A stretch of 64,000 bases of DNA, taken from contig NZ_SPQQ01000002.1 of the NCBI RefSeq assembly GCF_004766045.1, positions 310,001 through 374,000 on the forward strand, in the 5' to 3' direction. The position numbers were made by a program, and so were the translations under genes. Under the pieces are notes generated by a model. It made no database searches, was not told where the DNA came from, and was given only the letters and a program-made list of their open reading frames with translations. This DNA is from Desulfosporosinus fructosivorans (GTDB lineage: Bacteria > Bacillota > Desulfitobacteriia > Desulfitobacteriales > Desulfitobacteriaceae). Positions 7,461 through 16,101 of this stretch are shown here, one piece after another (the stretch's first letter is position 1; each line of letters begins with the position of its first letter).

Positions 7461-8529
7461 GAGTACCAGAAGCACCCACTGGATGGCCGATAGCAATCGC
7501 GCCACCATTCACATTCGTCTTTGCCATATCGAGTTGTAACTCTTTAGCAACTCTTAACGTTTGAGAAGCAAATGCTTCGTTTGCTTCGACTAGATCGATA
7601 TCTTCAATTGTTAGTCCGGCTTTTTTTAACGCTTTACGGCTTGCAGGAATGGGACCGGTTCCCATAATGAGCGGATCCACACCTGCCGATCCCCATGAGG
7701 TGATAGTTGCAAGAGGGGTCAAGCCTAGTTCAACAGCTTTCTCTTTTGCCATAACGACTACGGCAGCAGCCCCGTCATTAATCCCCGAGGCATTTCCAGC
7801 CGTGACGGTTCCATCCTTTTTAAATGCACCTCTAAGTTTAGCAAGAGCATCATAGGTTGCACCAAAACGTGGAAATTCGTCCTGAGAGACAACGATGGGA
7901 TCGCCTTTGCGTTGCGGAATGGACACGGGTACAATTTCCTCATTAAACGTTCCGGCTTTGATGGCGGCCTCCGCACGATTTTGACTAGACACCGCATACT
8001 GGTCTTGTTCTTCTCGGGAAATACCAAACTGTTCTGCAATATTTTCAGCCGTTATGCCCATATGAATATTATGCATGGCGTCGGTTAATCCGTCATTAAC
8101 CATCGTATCGATTAAGCTACCATTGCCCATTCGATAACCTGTACGAGCTTTGGGAAGAGCATATGGCGATAGAGACATGCTTTCCATCCCACCTGCTATT
8201 ATAATATCAGCATCTCCGGCTATAATGGCCTGAGCAGCACAAACGACAGATTTAATTCCAGATCCGCACACTTTATTCAGTGTCCAGGATGGAGTTTCCT
8301 GAGGAATTCCAGCTTTCATCGACGCCTGACGAGCTGGATTTTGTCCAAGAGCACCTTGTAGCACGTTGCCCATAATAACCTCATCAACCTGATCAGGGGT
8401 AATCGCTGCTCTTTTCATCGCTTCTGCGATGGCAATTGCACCTAATTCTGCGGCTGATATTTGTCCTAAGGCACCTAAAAAAGAACCCACAGGTGTACGT
8501 ACAGCACTTACAATGACAACTTCTCTCAT
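7351..8529 (-). CDS. Acetyl-CoA C-acetyltransferase (thiolase)
   Basis: Biosynthetic/degradative thiolase of 392 residues, cleaving acetoacetyl-CoA with CoA or condensing two acetyl-CoA. The catalytic set is complete: Cys88 in NKVCGSG, His349 in GHPVGASG and Cys379 in CIGGGQG. It is the last gene of the beta-oxidation series running from 15620, separated from the upstream acyl-CoA dehydrogenase by 232 bases that contain two hairpins, so it may also have its own promoter. A second thiolase, with a different C-terminal loop, is at 12995-14182. A C-terminal relic of this gene is at 650-750. Confidence 0.93.
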   Translation of the reverse strand: MREVVIVSAVRTPVGSFLGALGQISAAELGAIAIAEAMKRAAITPDQVDEVIMGNVLQGALGQNPARQASMKAGIPQETPSWTLNKVCGSGIKSVVCAAQAIIAGDADIIIAGGMESMSLSPYALPKARTGYRMGNGSLIDTMVNDGLTDAMHNIHMGITAENIAEQFGISREEQDQYAVSSQNRAEAAIKAGTFNEEIVPVSIPQRKGDPIVVSQDEFPRFGATYDALAKLRGAFKKDGTVTAGNASGINDGAAAVVVMAKEKAVELGLTPLATITSWGSAGVDPLIMGTGPIPASRKALKKAGLTIEDIDLVEANEAFASQTLRVAKELQLDMAKTNVNGGAIAIGHPVGASGTRILVTLLHEMKRKNAHRGLATLCIGGGQGIAMIVER

Positions 8530-8591
8530 TAAATAGTCAACTCCTTAAATAAATTACTAATTATGCAAATCATAATCTAAGACTGTCACTC

Positions 8592-8629
8592 TATTTAGCG
8601 AAGTGCCTTGAGAGGTACTTCGCTAAATT
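8592..8629 (-). terminator. Hairpin between acyl-CoA dehydrogenase and thiolase
   Basis: Stem TTTAGCGAAGTGCCT / AGGTACTTCGCTAAA with a 4-base loop and one G-T pair. It lies in the gap before the thiolase and could terminate or attenuate the upstream operon transcript. Confidence 0.55.
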
Positions 8630-8698
8630 TACTGTAGTCTATATAAACAGTTTCTTAATTATAACAAGTTAACACAGAAAGGCATAACAATGGTTGAT

Positions 8699-8755
8699 CC
8701 ACTGAGACTCCTACTAAAGTGGGGGTATACTCCCCCCCACTTAGTTAAACTACTT
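8699..8755. repeat. REP-like palindromic element
   Basis: Shares with other gaps of the window a GAGACTCC start, a hairpin (AAGTGGGGG / CCCCCCACTT) and a tail resembling TTAGTTAAACnAnTTCACT. Related elements are at 10728-10872, 11775-11815 and 14205-14318. It lies immediately after the stop of the acyl-CoA dehydrogenase gene. Confidence 0.55.
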
Positions 8756-8761
8756 CACTTA

Positions 8762-9904
8762 CTATTCTTTAAGGATAAAACTACTGATTACAATTCGTTG
8801 TATCTCATTAGTCCCTTCATAAATCTCCGTAATTTTGGCATCCCGCATCATACGTTCAACAGGATAATCCCTTGTATAGCCATATCCTCCGTGGAGTTGA
8901 ACTGCCATTGTAGTTACTGCCATAGCAGTCTCGGAAGCGAACATTTTAGCCATTGCGGAAGCCTTGCCAACCGGTTTATGTTGGGAAGCCAAATAAGCTG
9001 ATTGATATACTAGGAGACGGGCAGCTTCAATTTGTGTGGCCATGTCAGCCAGTTTAAATTGAGTGTTTTGAAATGAAGCAATTGGTTTGCCAAACTGTTC
9101 TCTTTCTTTGGTGTATTTACGAGCTTGCTCATAAGCGCCTTGGGCGATTCCTAAGGCTTGGGAAGCGATGCCGATTCTTCCAAAATCAAGTGTCTGCATC
9201 GCAATTTTGAATCCTTGCCCCTCAGCGCCAAGCAAGTTTTCCGCGGGAACACGAACATCTTCAAACACTAATTCAAAGGTAGCCGATGAACGGATCCCCA
9301 TCTTTTTCTCTTTTTTCCCGAAGGAGAAGCCAGGCATACCTTTTTCGAGGATAAAGGCGGCAATGCCTTTATTTCCTTTGCTTTTATCCATTTGAGCAGT
9401 AACTATATACACATCTGCATAAGAGGCATTAGTAATAAAGATTTTACTGCCGTTTAGTATGTAATCGTCACCATCACGCACAGCCATTGTTCGCGTCCCT
9501 GAAGCATCTGAGCCAGCCATCGGTTCTGTCAAGCCGAAGGCGCCGAGTTTTTCACCAGAAGCCAAAGGAGTCAAATATTTTTTCTTTTGCGCTTCTGTCC
9601 CAAACAGAGCTATTGGATTGCAACATAAGCTAGCATGGGCTGAAATGGTAACCCCTACAGACGCATCGACCCGAGATAGTTCCTCTACAGCAATCGCATA
9701 AGAGATATAGTCTGCTCCTACACCGCCGTATTCTTCAGGGAAGGTAATCCCCGCAAGGCCTAATGCGCCCGCTTTTTTCCATATCTCCACCGAAAATTCT
9801 TCGGTCTCATCACGTTCTTCCGCTCCCGGGCCACATTCCTTCTCAGCAAAATCCCGAACCATTTTACGCATCATGATGTGGTCTTCTGTTAAATCAAAAA
9901 TCAT
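8762..9904 (-). CDS. Acyl-CoA dehydrogenase, short-chain (butyryl-CoA dehydrogenase-like)
   Basis: FAD enzyme of about 380 residues interconverting butyryl-CoA and crotonyl-CoA, passing electrons to an electron-transfer flavoprotein. Visible features are the [15 protein letters not shown] substrate/FAD segment, a [13 protein letters not shown] region and the catalytic glutamate in [10 protein letters not shown] (about residue 363). The start MIFDLTEDH at 9904 is preferred because AGAGG lies about 10 bases upstream. The upstream crotonase stops 17 bases before it, so the two are coupled. No etfAB genes are in the window, so the electron acceptor must be encoded elsewhere. It is paralogous to 11820-12959 and, more distantly, 29078-30217. 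Confidence 0.9.
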   Translation of the reverse strand: MIFDLTEDHIMMRKMVRDFAEKECGPGAEERDETEEFSVEIWKKAGALGLAGITFPEEYGGVGADYISYAIAVEELSRVDASVGVTISAHASLCCNPIALFGTEAQKKKYLTPLASGEKLGAFGLTEPMAGSDASGTRTMAVRDGDDYILNGSKIFITNASYADVYIVTAQMDKSKGNKGIAAFILEKGMPGFSFGKKEKKMGIRSSATFELVFEDVRVPAENLLGAEGQGFKIAMQTLDFGRIGIASQALGIAQGAYEQARKYTKEREQFGKPIASFQNTQFKLADMATQIEAARLLVYQSAYLASQHKPVGKASAMAKMFASETAMAVTTMAVQLHGGYGYTRDYPVERMMRDAKITEIYEGTNEIQRIVISSFILKE

Positions 9905-9920
9905 TTCAATCCATCCTCTC

Positions 9921-10703
9921 TTATTTCCCTTCAAAAACGGGTTTACGTCGTTCTAAAAAAGCTGCACACCCCTCTGTTTGATCTTGTGTGCTAAATGTCA
10001 GCCCGAAAACTTCTGCTTCATAAGCTTGGGCACTGTCTAGGTCCATGTTACTCCCACGCTGGATGGCACTTTTACTTAGCTGTACAGCGGCAGGTGCACG
10101 ACCTGCAATTCGGTTCGCGAGTTTTTGGGCCTCTTCCATAAGAGTTTCTAAAGGATAAACATGGTTCACCAAGCCTATACGATAAGCCTCTTGGGCATCG
10201 ATGAGGTCTCCTGTAAATAGTAGCTCGCTCGCTATTCCTGTCCCTACGAGGCGGGGTAAACGTTGAGTGCCTCCAAATCCAGCCGTGAGTCCCAGCGTTA
10301 CTTCTGGTTGACCAAATTTCGCAGTTTCACTCGCCAAACGTATATCGCAGGCCATCGCTAACTCGCATCCACCCCCTAAGGCAAATCCATTGATAGCGGC
10401 GATCACAGGTTGAGGTAATAGTTCCAGCTTTCGAAAGGTTGCTTGGCCTAATTGTCCAAAACGTCGGCCTTCAAGAGAGTTAAGGTCTTTCATTTGCGCT
10501 ATGTCTGCGCCAGCGACAAAAGCCTTCTCTCCATTCCCGGTAAGTATGACCACTTTGACACTGGAATCCCTCCCAAGCTCATCGAGCACAGTGGACAGTT
10601 CCGTCAGCGTGTCAGCGTTTAAGGCATTTAAGGCCTTCGGTCGATTGATGGTTAGGACGGCGATCGCACCGTTTTGTTCTAGGATAAGATTGGTATACTC
10701 CAC
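9921..10703 (-). CDS. Enoyl-CoA hydratase (crotonase)
   Basis: Crotonase-fold protein of 260 residues hydrating crotonyl-CoA to 3-hydroxybutyryl-CoA. The oxyanion-hole segments [11 protein letters not shown] and [11 protein letters not shown] are present. The two catalytic glutamates occur at Glu114 and Glu134, with the 20-residue spacing of rat enoyl-CoA hydratase Glu144/Glu164. It lies between 3-hydroxybutyryl-CoA dehydrogenase and an acyl-CoA dehydrogenase in the beta-oxidation operon. In this family substrate range cannot be fixed from sequence, but the neighbours point to C4. Confidence 0.9.
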   Translation of the reverse strand: MEYTNLILEQNGAIAVLTINRPKALNALNADTLTELSTVLDELGRDSSVKVVILTGNGEKAFVAGADIAQMKDLNSLEGRRFGQLGQATFRKLELLPQPVIAAINGFALGGGCELAMACDIRLASETAKFGQPEVTLGLTAGFGGTQRLPRLVGTGIASELLFTGDLIDAQEAYRIGLVNHVYPLETLMEEAQKLANRIAGRAPAAVQLSKSAIQRGSNMDLDSAQAYEAEVFGLTFSTQDQTEGCAAFLERRKPVFEGK

Positions 10704-10727
10704 GTTTTATACCTCCTCTTTATCACC

Positions 10728-10872
10728 CATTTTGAGACTCTCCTTCTATAGGTGGGAGTAATCCCATGTCTTAAAGTGGGATTAGTAATCCCCCCTGTCT
10801 TGCTGAGGGTTAACTCCCCCACCGAAGTCTCGCTGTTCAGCTTTACTGAACTCGTTCACTGAACGGCCTTGG
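10728..10872. repeat. REP-like palindromic element
   Basis: A 145-base intergenic element containing GAGACTCTCC, paired GTGGGA/TCCCAC blocks, a CCCCCACC block and a terminal GTTCAGC...GTTCACTGAAC hairpin. It fills the gap between the 3-hydroxybutyryl-CoA dehydrogenase and crotonase genes. It shares sub-blocks with 8699-8755, 11775-11815 and 14205-14318. Confidence 0.55.
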
Positions 10873-10874
10873 AA

Positions 10875-11720
10875 TTAGACTCCGTAATTATAGAAGCCAC
10901 GCCCAGATTTTCGTCCGAGCCAGCCTGCTTTCACGTATTTACGGAGTAACGGGCATGGGCGATATTTATCCCCTAGGCCTTCATGAAGAACTTCCATAAT
11001 GGATAGGACGGTATCCAGTCCGATTAGATCCGCTAACGCCAACGGGCCCATAGGGTGGTTCATGCCTAATTTCATAACATTATCAATTGCCTCTACTGTA
11101 GCTATACCCTCATAAAGTGTGTAGACTGCTTCATTGAGCATAGGGATTAAGACCCTGTTAGCGACAAATCCCGGAGCATCATTAACTTCCACGGGTGTTT
11201 TACCCATGGCTAGGCTTAAGGTTTCGATCGTTTTATAGACTTCGTCACTGGTAGCCAGGCCACGAATTACCTCGACGAGCTTCATTACTGGAACGGGATT
11301 CATAAAGTGCATACCAATTACGCGATCCGGACGTTTGGTGAATGCTGCGATCTCAGTAATCGGCAAAGAAGATGTATTGGTTGAAAGTATCGTGTGCTTT
11401 GGGCAAATGACATCCAGTTGAGAAAAAACTTGAGCTTTTATGGCCATATTTTCCACCGCGGCTTCGATGACTAAGTCGGCCGTTGCAGCGTCTTGAAGAG
11501 AGGTCGATTTAGTAATACGACTTAGAGCAGCCTCTTTATCTTCAGACGCAAGTTTTCCTTTTTCTACGCTCCGGCTGAGGTTCTTCTGAATGATTCCAAG
11601 ACCCCGCATGACAAATTCATCTTTGATATCATTTAAAATGACAGAGTAGCCTGCTTGGGCAGCAACCTGAGCGATCCCTCCCCCCATTTGTCCAGCCCCT
11701 ATAACCATGATTGTTTTCAT
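10875..11720 (-). CDS. 3-hydroxybutyryl-CoA dehydrogenase
   Basis: NAD(P)-dependent 3-hydroxyacyl-CoA dehydrogenase of 281 residues, oxidising 3-hydroxybutyryl-CoA to acetoacetyl-CoA. The Rossmann motif [11 protein letters not shown] lies at residues 7-17, [11 protein letters not shown] near 115, the catalytic-histidine segment [10 protein letters not shown] near 138, and the C-terminal dimerisation domain contains [16 protein letters not shown]. Length is typical of clostridial Hbd. It lies between an acyl-CoA dehydrogenase and the crotonase in a continuous minus-strand series with a REP-like element on each side. Confidence 0.94.
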   Translation of the reverse strand: MKTIMVIGAGQMGGGIAQVAAQAGYSVILNDIKDEFVMRGLGIIQKNLSRSVEKGKLASEDKEAALSRITKSTSLQDAATADLVIEAAVENMAIKAQVFSQLDVICPKHTILSTNTSSLPITEIAAFTKRPDRVIGMHFMNPVPVMKLVEVIRGLATSDEVYKTIETLSLAMGKTPVEVNDAPGFVANRVLIPMLNEAVYTLYEGIATVEAIDNVMKLGMNHPMGPLALADLIGLDTVLSIMEVLHEGLGDKYRPCPLLRKYVKAGWLGRKSGRGFYNYGV

Positions 11721-11774
11721 AACTTACCCTCCATTTTCTTGACTAGACTCATTTTCTTCCTCATGAACTTAAAT

Positions 11775-11815
11775 CCTATCCCGGGACTCCCACTTAGTTA
11801 AACGAGTCACTGGAA
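11775..11815. repeat. REP-like palindromic element (short form)
   Basis: Contains GGGACTCCCAC followed directly by TTAGTTAAACGAGTCACT, the tail shared with the elements at 8699 and 14205. It fills the gap between the second acyl-CoA dehydrogenase and the 3-hydroxybutyryl-CoA dehydrogenase gene. Confidence 0.5.
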
Positions 11816-11819
11816 TCCT

Positions 11820-12959
11820 CTAAGCTCTTAAATGTTTTGCAATAACAATCCTCTGAATCTGATTAGTTCCCTCGTAAATTTGCGTAATCTTGGCATCCCG
11901 CATGTAGCGCTCAACCTTGTACTCCTTACAATATCCATACCCACCGAAAATTTGCACTGCATCTGCCGTTACCTTGACCGCTGTATCACTGGCGAACATC
12001 TTAGCCATTGAGGCTTGTTTGCCATAGGGTAGCCCGGCCATTCGAAGGGAGGCTGCCTGATAAACTAATAGTTTTGCTGCTTCAATTTGGGTTGCCATAT
12101 CTGAAAGCATAAATTGAATTCCTTGAAAGTTGCCAATGGCTTGTTTGAACTGCACCCGCTCCTGCGAATACGCGAGTGCTGCTTCAAGCGCCGCCTCAGC
12201 GATCCCCAAAGCTTGAGCACCGATTCCGATCCGTCCACCATCCAGAAGACTCATCGCGACCTTGAAGCCTTGGCCTTCCGCTCCCAAAAGATTTTCTACG
12301 GGCACCATAGCATCTTCAAAGATCAGTTCACACGTTGCTGAGCCATTCAGACCCATCTTCTCTTCCTTTTTCCCAACTTTAAAGCCCGGTGTATCCTTAT
12401 CCACCAGAAATGAAGTGACTCCATGGGGCCCTTTAGCACGATCTGTGGAGGCCATAACCAAATAGACATCCGCATAACCAGCATTCGTGATAAAGCGCTT
12501 TGTACCATTCAGGATGTAATGGTCTCCTTTACGCACGGCCGTCGTTTGAAGGCTCGACGCATCCGAACCAGCATTGGCTTCTGTTAGAGCAAACGCCCCA
12601 ATGAACTTTCCACTGGCAAGCTTTGGCAGATATTTTTGTTTTTGCTCTTCTGTTCCGAAATATAGAATAGGGAATGTTCCCACCGACGTATGGACCGCTA
12701 AAATTACAGCTGTAGAAGCGCATCCCTTGGCAATTTCTTCAATCGCTAAAATATAGGATAAGAAGTCTGCACCCGCACCACCGTGGCCCTCGGGGATAGG
12801 AATTCCCATGAGTCCAAGCTCACCCATTTTATGAATAGTCTCTAAAGGAAATTCATGCGTCTCATCGGTTTGCATGGCTATTGGAACGATTTCTTCTTGG
12901 ACAAAATCTCGCACCATCTTCTGCATCATCAGTTGGTCCTGGTTAAACTGAAAGTCCAT
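11820..12959 (-). CDS. Acyl-CoA dehydrogenase, short-chain (butyryl-CoA dehydrogenase-like)
   Basis: Acyl-CoA dehydrogenase of 379 residues with the FALTEANAGSDASS segment, a GGRIGIGAQALG region and catalytic Glu363 in IYEGTNQIQR. Like the paralogue at 8762-9904 it begins with a short D-x-Q-L-M-M-x-K-M-V-R-D-F segment, so the two probably arose by duplication and share substrate class. It lies 36 bases after the upstream thiolase gene in the sigma54-driven operon. Reaction: butyryl-CoA to crotonyl-CoA or the reverse, through an electron-transfer flavoprotein not encoded here. Confidence 0.9.
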   Translation of the reverse strand: MDFQFNQDQLMMQKMVRDFVQEEIVPIAMQTDETHEFPLETIHKMGELGLMGIPIPEGHGGAGADFLSYILAIEEIAKGCASTAVILAVHTSVGTFPILYFGTEEQKQKYLPKLASGKFIGAFALTEANAGSDASSLQTTAVRKGDHYILNGTKRFITNAGYADVYLVMASTDRAKGPHGVTSFLVDKDTPGFKVGKKEEKMGLNGSATCELIFEDAMVPVENLLGAEGQGFKVAMSLLDGGRIGIGAQALGIAEAALEAALAYSQERVQFKQAIGNFQGIQFMLSDMATQIEAAKLLVYQAASLRMAGLPYGKQASMAKMFASDTAVKVTADAVQIFGGYGYCKEYKVERYMRDAKITQIYEGTNQIQRIVIAKHLRA

Positions 12960-12994
12960 CCCATTTCCCCCTTCGATATCTACACCTTTTCCTT

Positions 12995-14182
12995 CTAGGT
13001 TCCGTACACCTCAAGCATAATTGCATCTCCCTGTGCTGCCCCACTACAGATCGCCGCAATCCCAATACCCCCTCCACGACGACGCAACTCATAAATCAAG
13101 GTCATAATAACTCTCGCTCCACTGGCCCCAATGGGATGCCCTAAGGCAATGGCCCCACCATTGACATTGACTTTAGAAGGATCCCACTTAGCAATTTTTT
13201 GACTCGTAAGGGCGACCGCCGCAAAGGCCTCATTAGCTTCAATCAGGTCAATATCCTGAATGGTCATTCCTTTTTGTTTGAGGAGTTTATTAATGGCCAA
13301 ACCAGGAGTTGTGGCGATATAAGCGGCTTCTTGTGCAACACTGGCATGCCCGAGGATTGTCGCCAGCGGCTTTTTACCCATTTCCCTGGCCTTTTCCTCA
13401 CTCATCAGAACCATTGCTCCAGCCCCATCATTAACACCGGGGGCGTTTCCTGCTGTGACCGTTCCGTCTTTGACAAAAATAGGCGGTAAGGAGGCGAGCT
13501 TTGCAAGGGTAGTCTCCCGGCGTGGTCCTTCATCCACTGCAAACCAAAGAGCTTCTCCCTTTCTTTGTGGAATTTCCACCGGAGCAATCTCCTCGGCGAA
13601 CTTACCCAATTCGATAGCCTGAGACGCTAACTGTTGAGAACGAAACGCAAAGGCATCCTGGTCCTCCCGGGAAATCCCATACTCTTTAGCCACACTAGAA
13701 CCGTGAACAGCCATGTGAACATTGTGGAAAGCACACCACAATCCATCATTGACCATCAAATCTATGATACTGTCATTGCCCATGCGATAACCAAAACGCG
13801 CTTTTTTTAAGGCAAAGGGAGCATTTGACATACTCTCCATTCCACCGGCGATAATTACATCGGCATCCCCAGCACGGATGATGGTCTCACCCAAGCTCAC
13901 TGCACGCATCCCTGAAGCGCAGACTTTATTGATTGTCTCTGAGGTTACCTCCACCGGAAGTCCCGCTTTGATACTCGCTTGACGAGAAGGAACCTGGCCT
14001 GCTCCACCTTGGATAACCATCCCCATCAAGACATTATTGACAATCTCCCCAGGGATTTCCGCTCGTTTAAGTGCCTCACGAATCACATGTGCACCAAGGT
14101 CAACTGCGGGGATATCCTTGAGACTTCCGCCCATCGTGCCGAAAGGGGTCCTGGCTGCACTCACAATTACTGCTCTGGTCAT
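12995..14182 (-). CDS. Acetyl-CoA C-acetyltransferase (thiolase)
   Basis: Thiolase of 395 residues with Cys88 in NKVCASGM, a GHPIGASG histidine and Cys379. The last sits in CSGAAQG rather than the usual CxGGGxG, a small departure from the paralogue at 7351-8529. AAAGGAG precedes the ATG. It is second in the operon after the CoA-transferase at 14322-15620, and a REP-like element fills the gap. It would thiolyse acetoacetyl-CoA to two acetyl-CoA during crotonate or butyrate oxidation. Confidence 0.92.
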   Translation of the reverse strand: MTRAVIVSAARTPFGTMGGSLKDIPAVDLGAHVIREALKRAEIPGEIVNNVLMGMVIQGGAGQVPSRQASIKAGLPVEVTSETINKVCASGMRAVSLGETIIRAGDADVIIAGGMESMSNAPFALKKARFGYRMGNDSIIDLMVNDGLWCAFHNVHMAVHGSSVAKEYGISREDQDAFAFRSQQLASQAIELGKFAEEIAPVEIPQRKGEALWFAVDEGPRRETTLAKLASLPPIFVKDGTVTAGNAPGVNDGAGAMVLMSEEKAREMGKKPLATILGHASVAQEAAYIATTPGLAINKLLKQKGMTIQDIDLIEANEAFAAVALTSQKIAKWDPSKVNVNGGAIALGHPIGASGARVIMTLIYELRRRGGGIGIAAICSGAAQGDAIMLEVYGT

Positions 14183-14204
14183 TAAATCTCTCCTTTATTT
14201 TTAG

Positions 14205-14318
14205 TAGACTCCCACCTCTACAAGTGGGAGTGGTGGAGACTATCGTACTTGAGACTATCATACCGGAGGCTTTCCCCACCAAAGTATCAATGCTCAACTT
14301 TAGTTAAACCAGTTTACT
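14205..14318. repeat. REP-like palindromic element
   Basis: GACTCCCACCTCTACAAGTG hairpin followed by GGAGACTATC/GAGACTATCA repeats and the tail TTTAGTTAAACCAGTTTACT. It fills the gap between the CoA-transferase and the thiolase, in the same family as 8699-8755, 10728-10872 and 11775-11815. Confidence 0.6.
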
Positions 14319-14321
14319 TGT

Positions 14322-15620
14322 CTAACACAAGTTCATTTTCTCAGCAGCTGCCGTTAGTTCTTCACGGAAATCTGGATGAGCAATGGCAATCAGGGCATGA
14401 GCACGTTCCTTAGCAGATTTCCCCTGCAGCTGAGCTACACCGTATTCAGTCACGACATAGTTTACATCGTTTTTTGAGGTCGTTACTGCGGAACCCGCTG
14501 TTAAGATTGGTGTGATTCTTGAAATTGTTCCATTCTTGGCTGTAGAAGGAAGCACAATAAATGATTTCCCCCCTTTGGAACGATTGGCTGAGCGTACGAA
14601 GTCTGATTGCCCCCCAGTTCCACTGTAAGGGGTGCTTCCCATGCTCTCAGAACAGCATTGCCCCAGGAAATCCACTTGAATTGAAGCATTAATAGTGACT
14701 AAATTATCATTTTTTCCAGCAAGACATGGATCATTCGTAAAGTTGACAGGGTGCATCTCCACATGAGGATTGCGGTTCATAAAGTCATAAAGACGCTTTG
14801 TACCCAAAGCGAAGGTTGCGATGACTTTACCAGGTAGGTAATTCTTTTTACGGTTAGTCACCACACCACTTTCAATTAAGGTCAAGATCCCATCTCCGAA
14901 CATTTCTGAGTGAATCCCTAAATCGTGTTTATTGGTGAGCTGCATCACGACAGCATCTGGAATAGCGCCGAATCCGATCTGAATCGTCGAACCATCATTA
15001 ATTAAGTCTGCCACGTATTTACCAATCGCTTCCTGAACCGGGCCAATTTCAGGAAGTCCAACTTCTGTCAGTGGGGTGTCATCCTCGACAATCGCAGTAA
15101 CCTCAGATATATGCACTAAGCAGTTTCCATTGGCAAAGGGAACGTTGGGATTGACCTCTACCACAACAGTCCGGGCTTCTTTAATCGCAGCCATTGTATA
15201 ATCTGGTGCCAAACTGATCGAAAAATACCCATGCTCGTCCATCGGGGAACAAATTGTAAAGACTGTATCAACCGTTAAAAGTCCATCTTCAATCATCCTC
15301 GGCATTTTGCTAAAATAACTTGGGATGTAATCGATCCACCCTTCCTGAGCACCTGCCCGTGTAGCGCCTCCCAGGAAATAAGCAACATGACGGACATGGT
15401 CGACAGTTTCAGGGTCAATATACCCGAACCTTCTAAGAGGGAGAATCTGGAATACTTTCACACCATGATACTCTCGGCGATGCTCTGATAAAGCAGTTAA
15501 AAGTGCCGGTGGTTCACCAACTCCTGTTGGTACGATGAGAAAATCCCCATCCTGGACCAGTTTAATAGCCTCTACTGGTGTGCAAAGTTTCTCTTGATAA
15601 AGTTCTTGATAATTCGGCAT
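14322..15620 (-). CDS. Acyl-CoA:acetate (butyrate/crotonate) CoA-transferase, copy 1
   Basis: Acetyl-CoA hydrolase/transferase family protein of 432 residues with catalytic Glu239 in GIHSEMFGDG and a glycine loop GTGGQSDFVR. It would activate butyrate or crotonate using acetyl-CoA as CoA donor, or run in reverse to release butyrate. It is first in the operon that continues with thiolase, acyl-CoA dehydrogenase, 3-hydroxybutyryl-CoA dehydrogenase and crotonase. GGGGGAG precedes the ATG, and a sigma54 promoter lies 140 bases upstream. It differs from the copy at 18043-19341 at only about 23 of 432 positions by hand count. Whether it prefers butyrate or 4-hydroxybutyrate cannot be told from sequence. 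Confidence 0.9.
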   Translation of the reverse strand: MPNYQELYQEKLCTPVEAIKLVQDGDFLIVPTGVGEPPALLTALSEHRREYHGVKVFQILPLRRFGYIDPETVDHVRHVAYFLGGATRAGAQEGWIDYIPSYFSKMPRMIEDGLLTVDTVFTICSPMDEHGYFSISLAPDYTMAAIKEARTVVVEVNPNVPFANGNCLVHISEVTAIVEDDTPLTEVGLPEIGPVQEAIGKYVADLINDGSTIQIGFGAIPDAVVMQLTNKHDLGIHSEMFGDGILTLIESGVVTNRKKNYLPGKVIATFALGTKRLYDFMNRNPHVEMHPVNFTNDPCLAGKNDNLVTINASIQVDFLGQCCSESMGSTPYSGTGGQSDFVRSANRSKGGKSFIVLPSTAKNGTISRITPILTAGSAVTTSKNDVNYVVTEYGVAQLQGKSAKERAHALIAIAHPDFREELTAAAEKMNLC

Positions 15621-15760
15621 TTTCTCTCCCCCACCCTTTAGTTATTTTTGATAGTCATGGCTTCCTAGGTTTAACTCCTGTAGTACCTAGCTTTGGTTTC
15701 GATAATTGGCCAAGTTCCGCCGCCTTTTAAACTTTGTATTCCGAATCTACTGAATTATCT

Positions 15761-15776
15761 TGCAATTGTCATGCCA
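15761..15776 (-). promoter_or_regulatory. Sigma54 promoter of the beta-oxidation operon
   Basis: The minus strand reads TGGCATGACAATTGCA, with exact -24/-12 spacing. It lies about 140 bases upstream of the CoA-transferase start. The surrounding sequence (CCGAATCTAC...GAATTATC before the -12 on plus) is nearly the same as at 20771-20806, so the promoter itself is duplicated. The whole 15621-16101 gap is regulatory: this promoter, two enhancer candidates and a REP-like stretch. Confidence 0.85.
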
Positions 15777-15814
15777 AGGATCTAATTCGCTGTTTCTAAA
15801 GCCCAGATCAAGCC

Positions 15815-15850
15815 ATTCATAAGGGTTAGAGGGCTTTGATTCTTATGAAT
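15815..15850. promoter_or_regulatory. Candidate upstream activating sequence (inverted repeat)
   Basis: ATTCATAAG at 15815-15823 and its exact reverse complement CTTATGAAT at 15842-15850, 40-75 bases upstream of the -24 element. It is not obviously conserved at the duplicated promoter near 20791. Confidence 0.45.
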
Positions 15851-15940
15851 CCCCGAAATGCCTTGCTCCTGAACTGTACACGATGATATACACTTTTACG
15901 CCCTAAATTTACGTCCCGCTCCTTTGTCCTCACTTTAGGC

Positions 15941-15970
15941 ACATGTCTACCAACGGATACATGCGTCTAA
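15941..15970. promoter_or_regulatory. Candidate enhancer site shared with the promoter at 20791
   Basis: ACATGTCTAC, four to five bases, then GGATACATG. A closely similar block is at 20971-21009. Both lie about 165-190 bases upstream of their -24/-12 promoter, as expected for binding of the sigma54 activator at 16102-17832. Confidence 0.5.
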
Positions 15971-16014
15971 AAGTTTACACATAATTCAGAATAATTCTCC
16001 AAACCAAGAAAAAA

Positions 16015-16095
16015 CAAACTTCCTCCTAAAGTAGGGGGAATATCAGAGCTTACGCTCATGGGGCCTTGCTCACTGACTCAGTTCATTGTGAATTA
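16015..16095. repeat. Possible degenerate REP-like element
   Basis: Contains CTTCCTCCTAAAGTAGGGGG, CTTACGCTCATGGGG and TTGCTCACTGACTCAGTTCA, weakly resembling the REP-like elements elsewhere in the window. It immediately follows the sigma54 regulator gene (minus strand) and might serve as its terminator. Confidence 0.3.
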
Positions 16096-16101
16096 AGGGA
16101 G

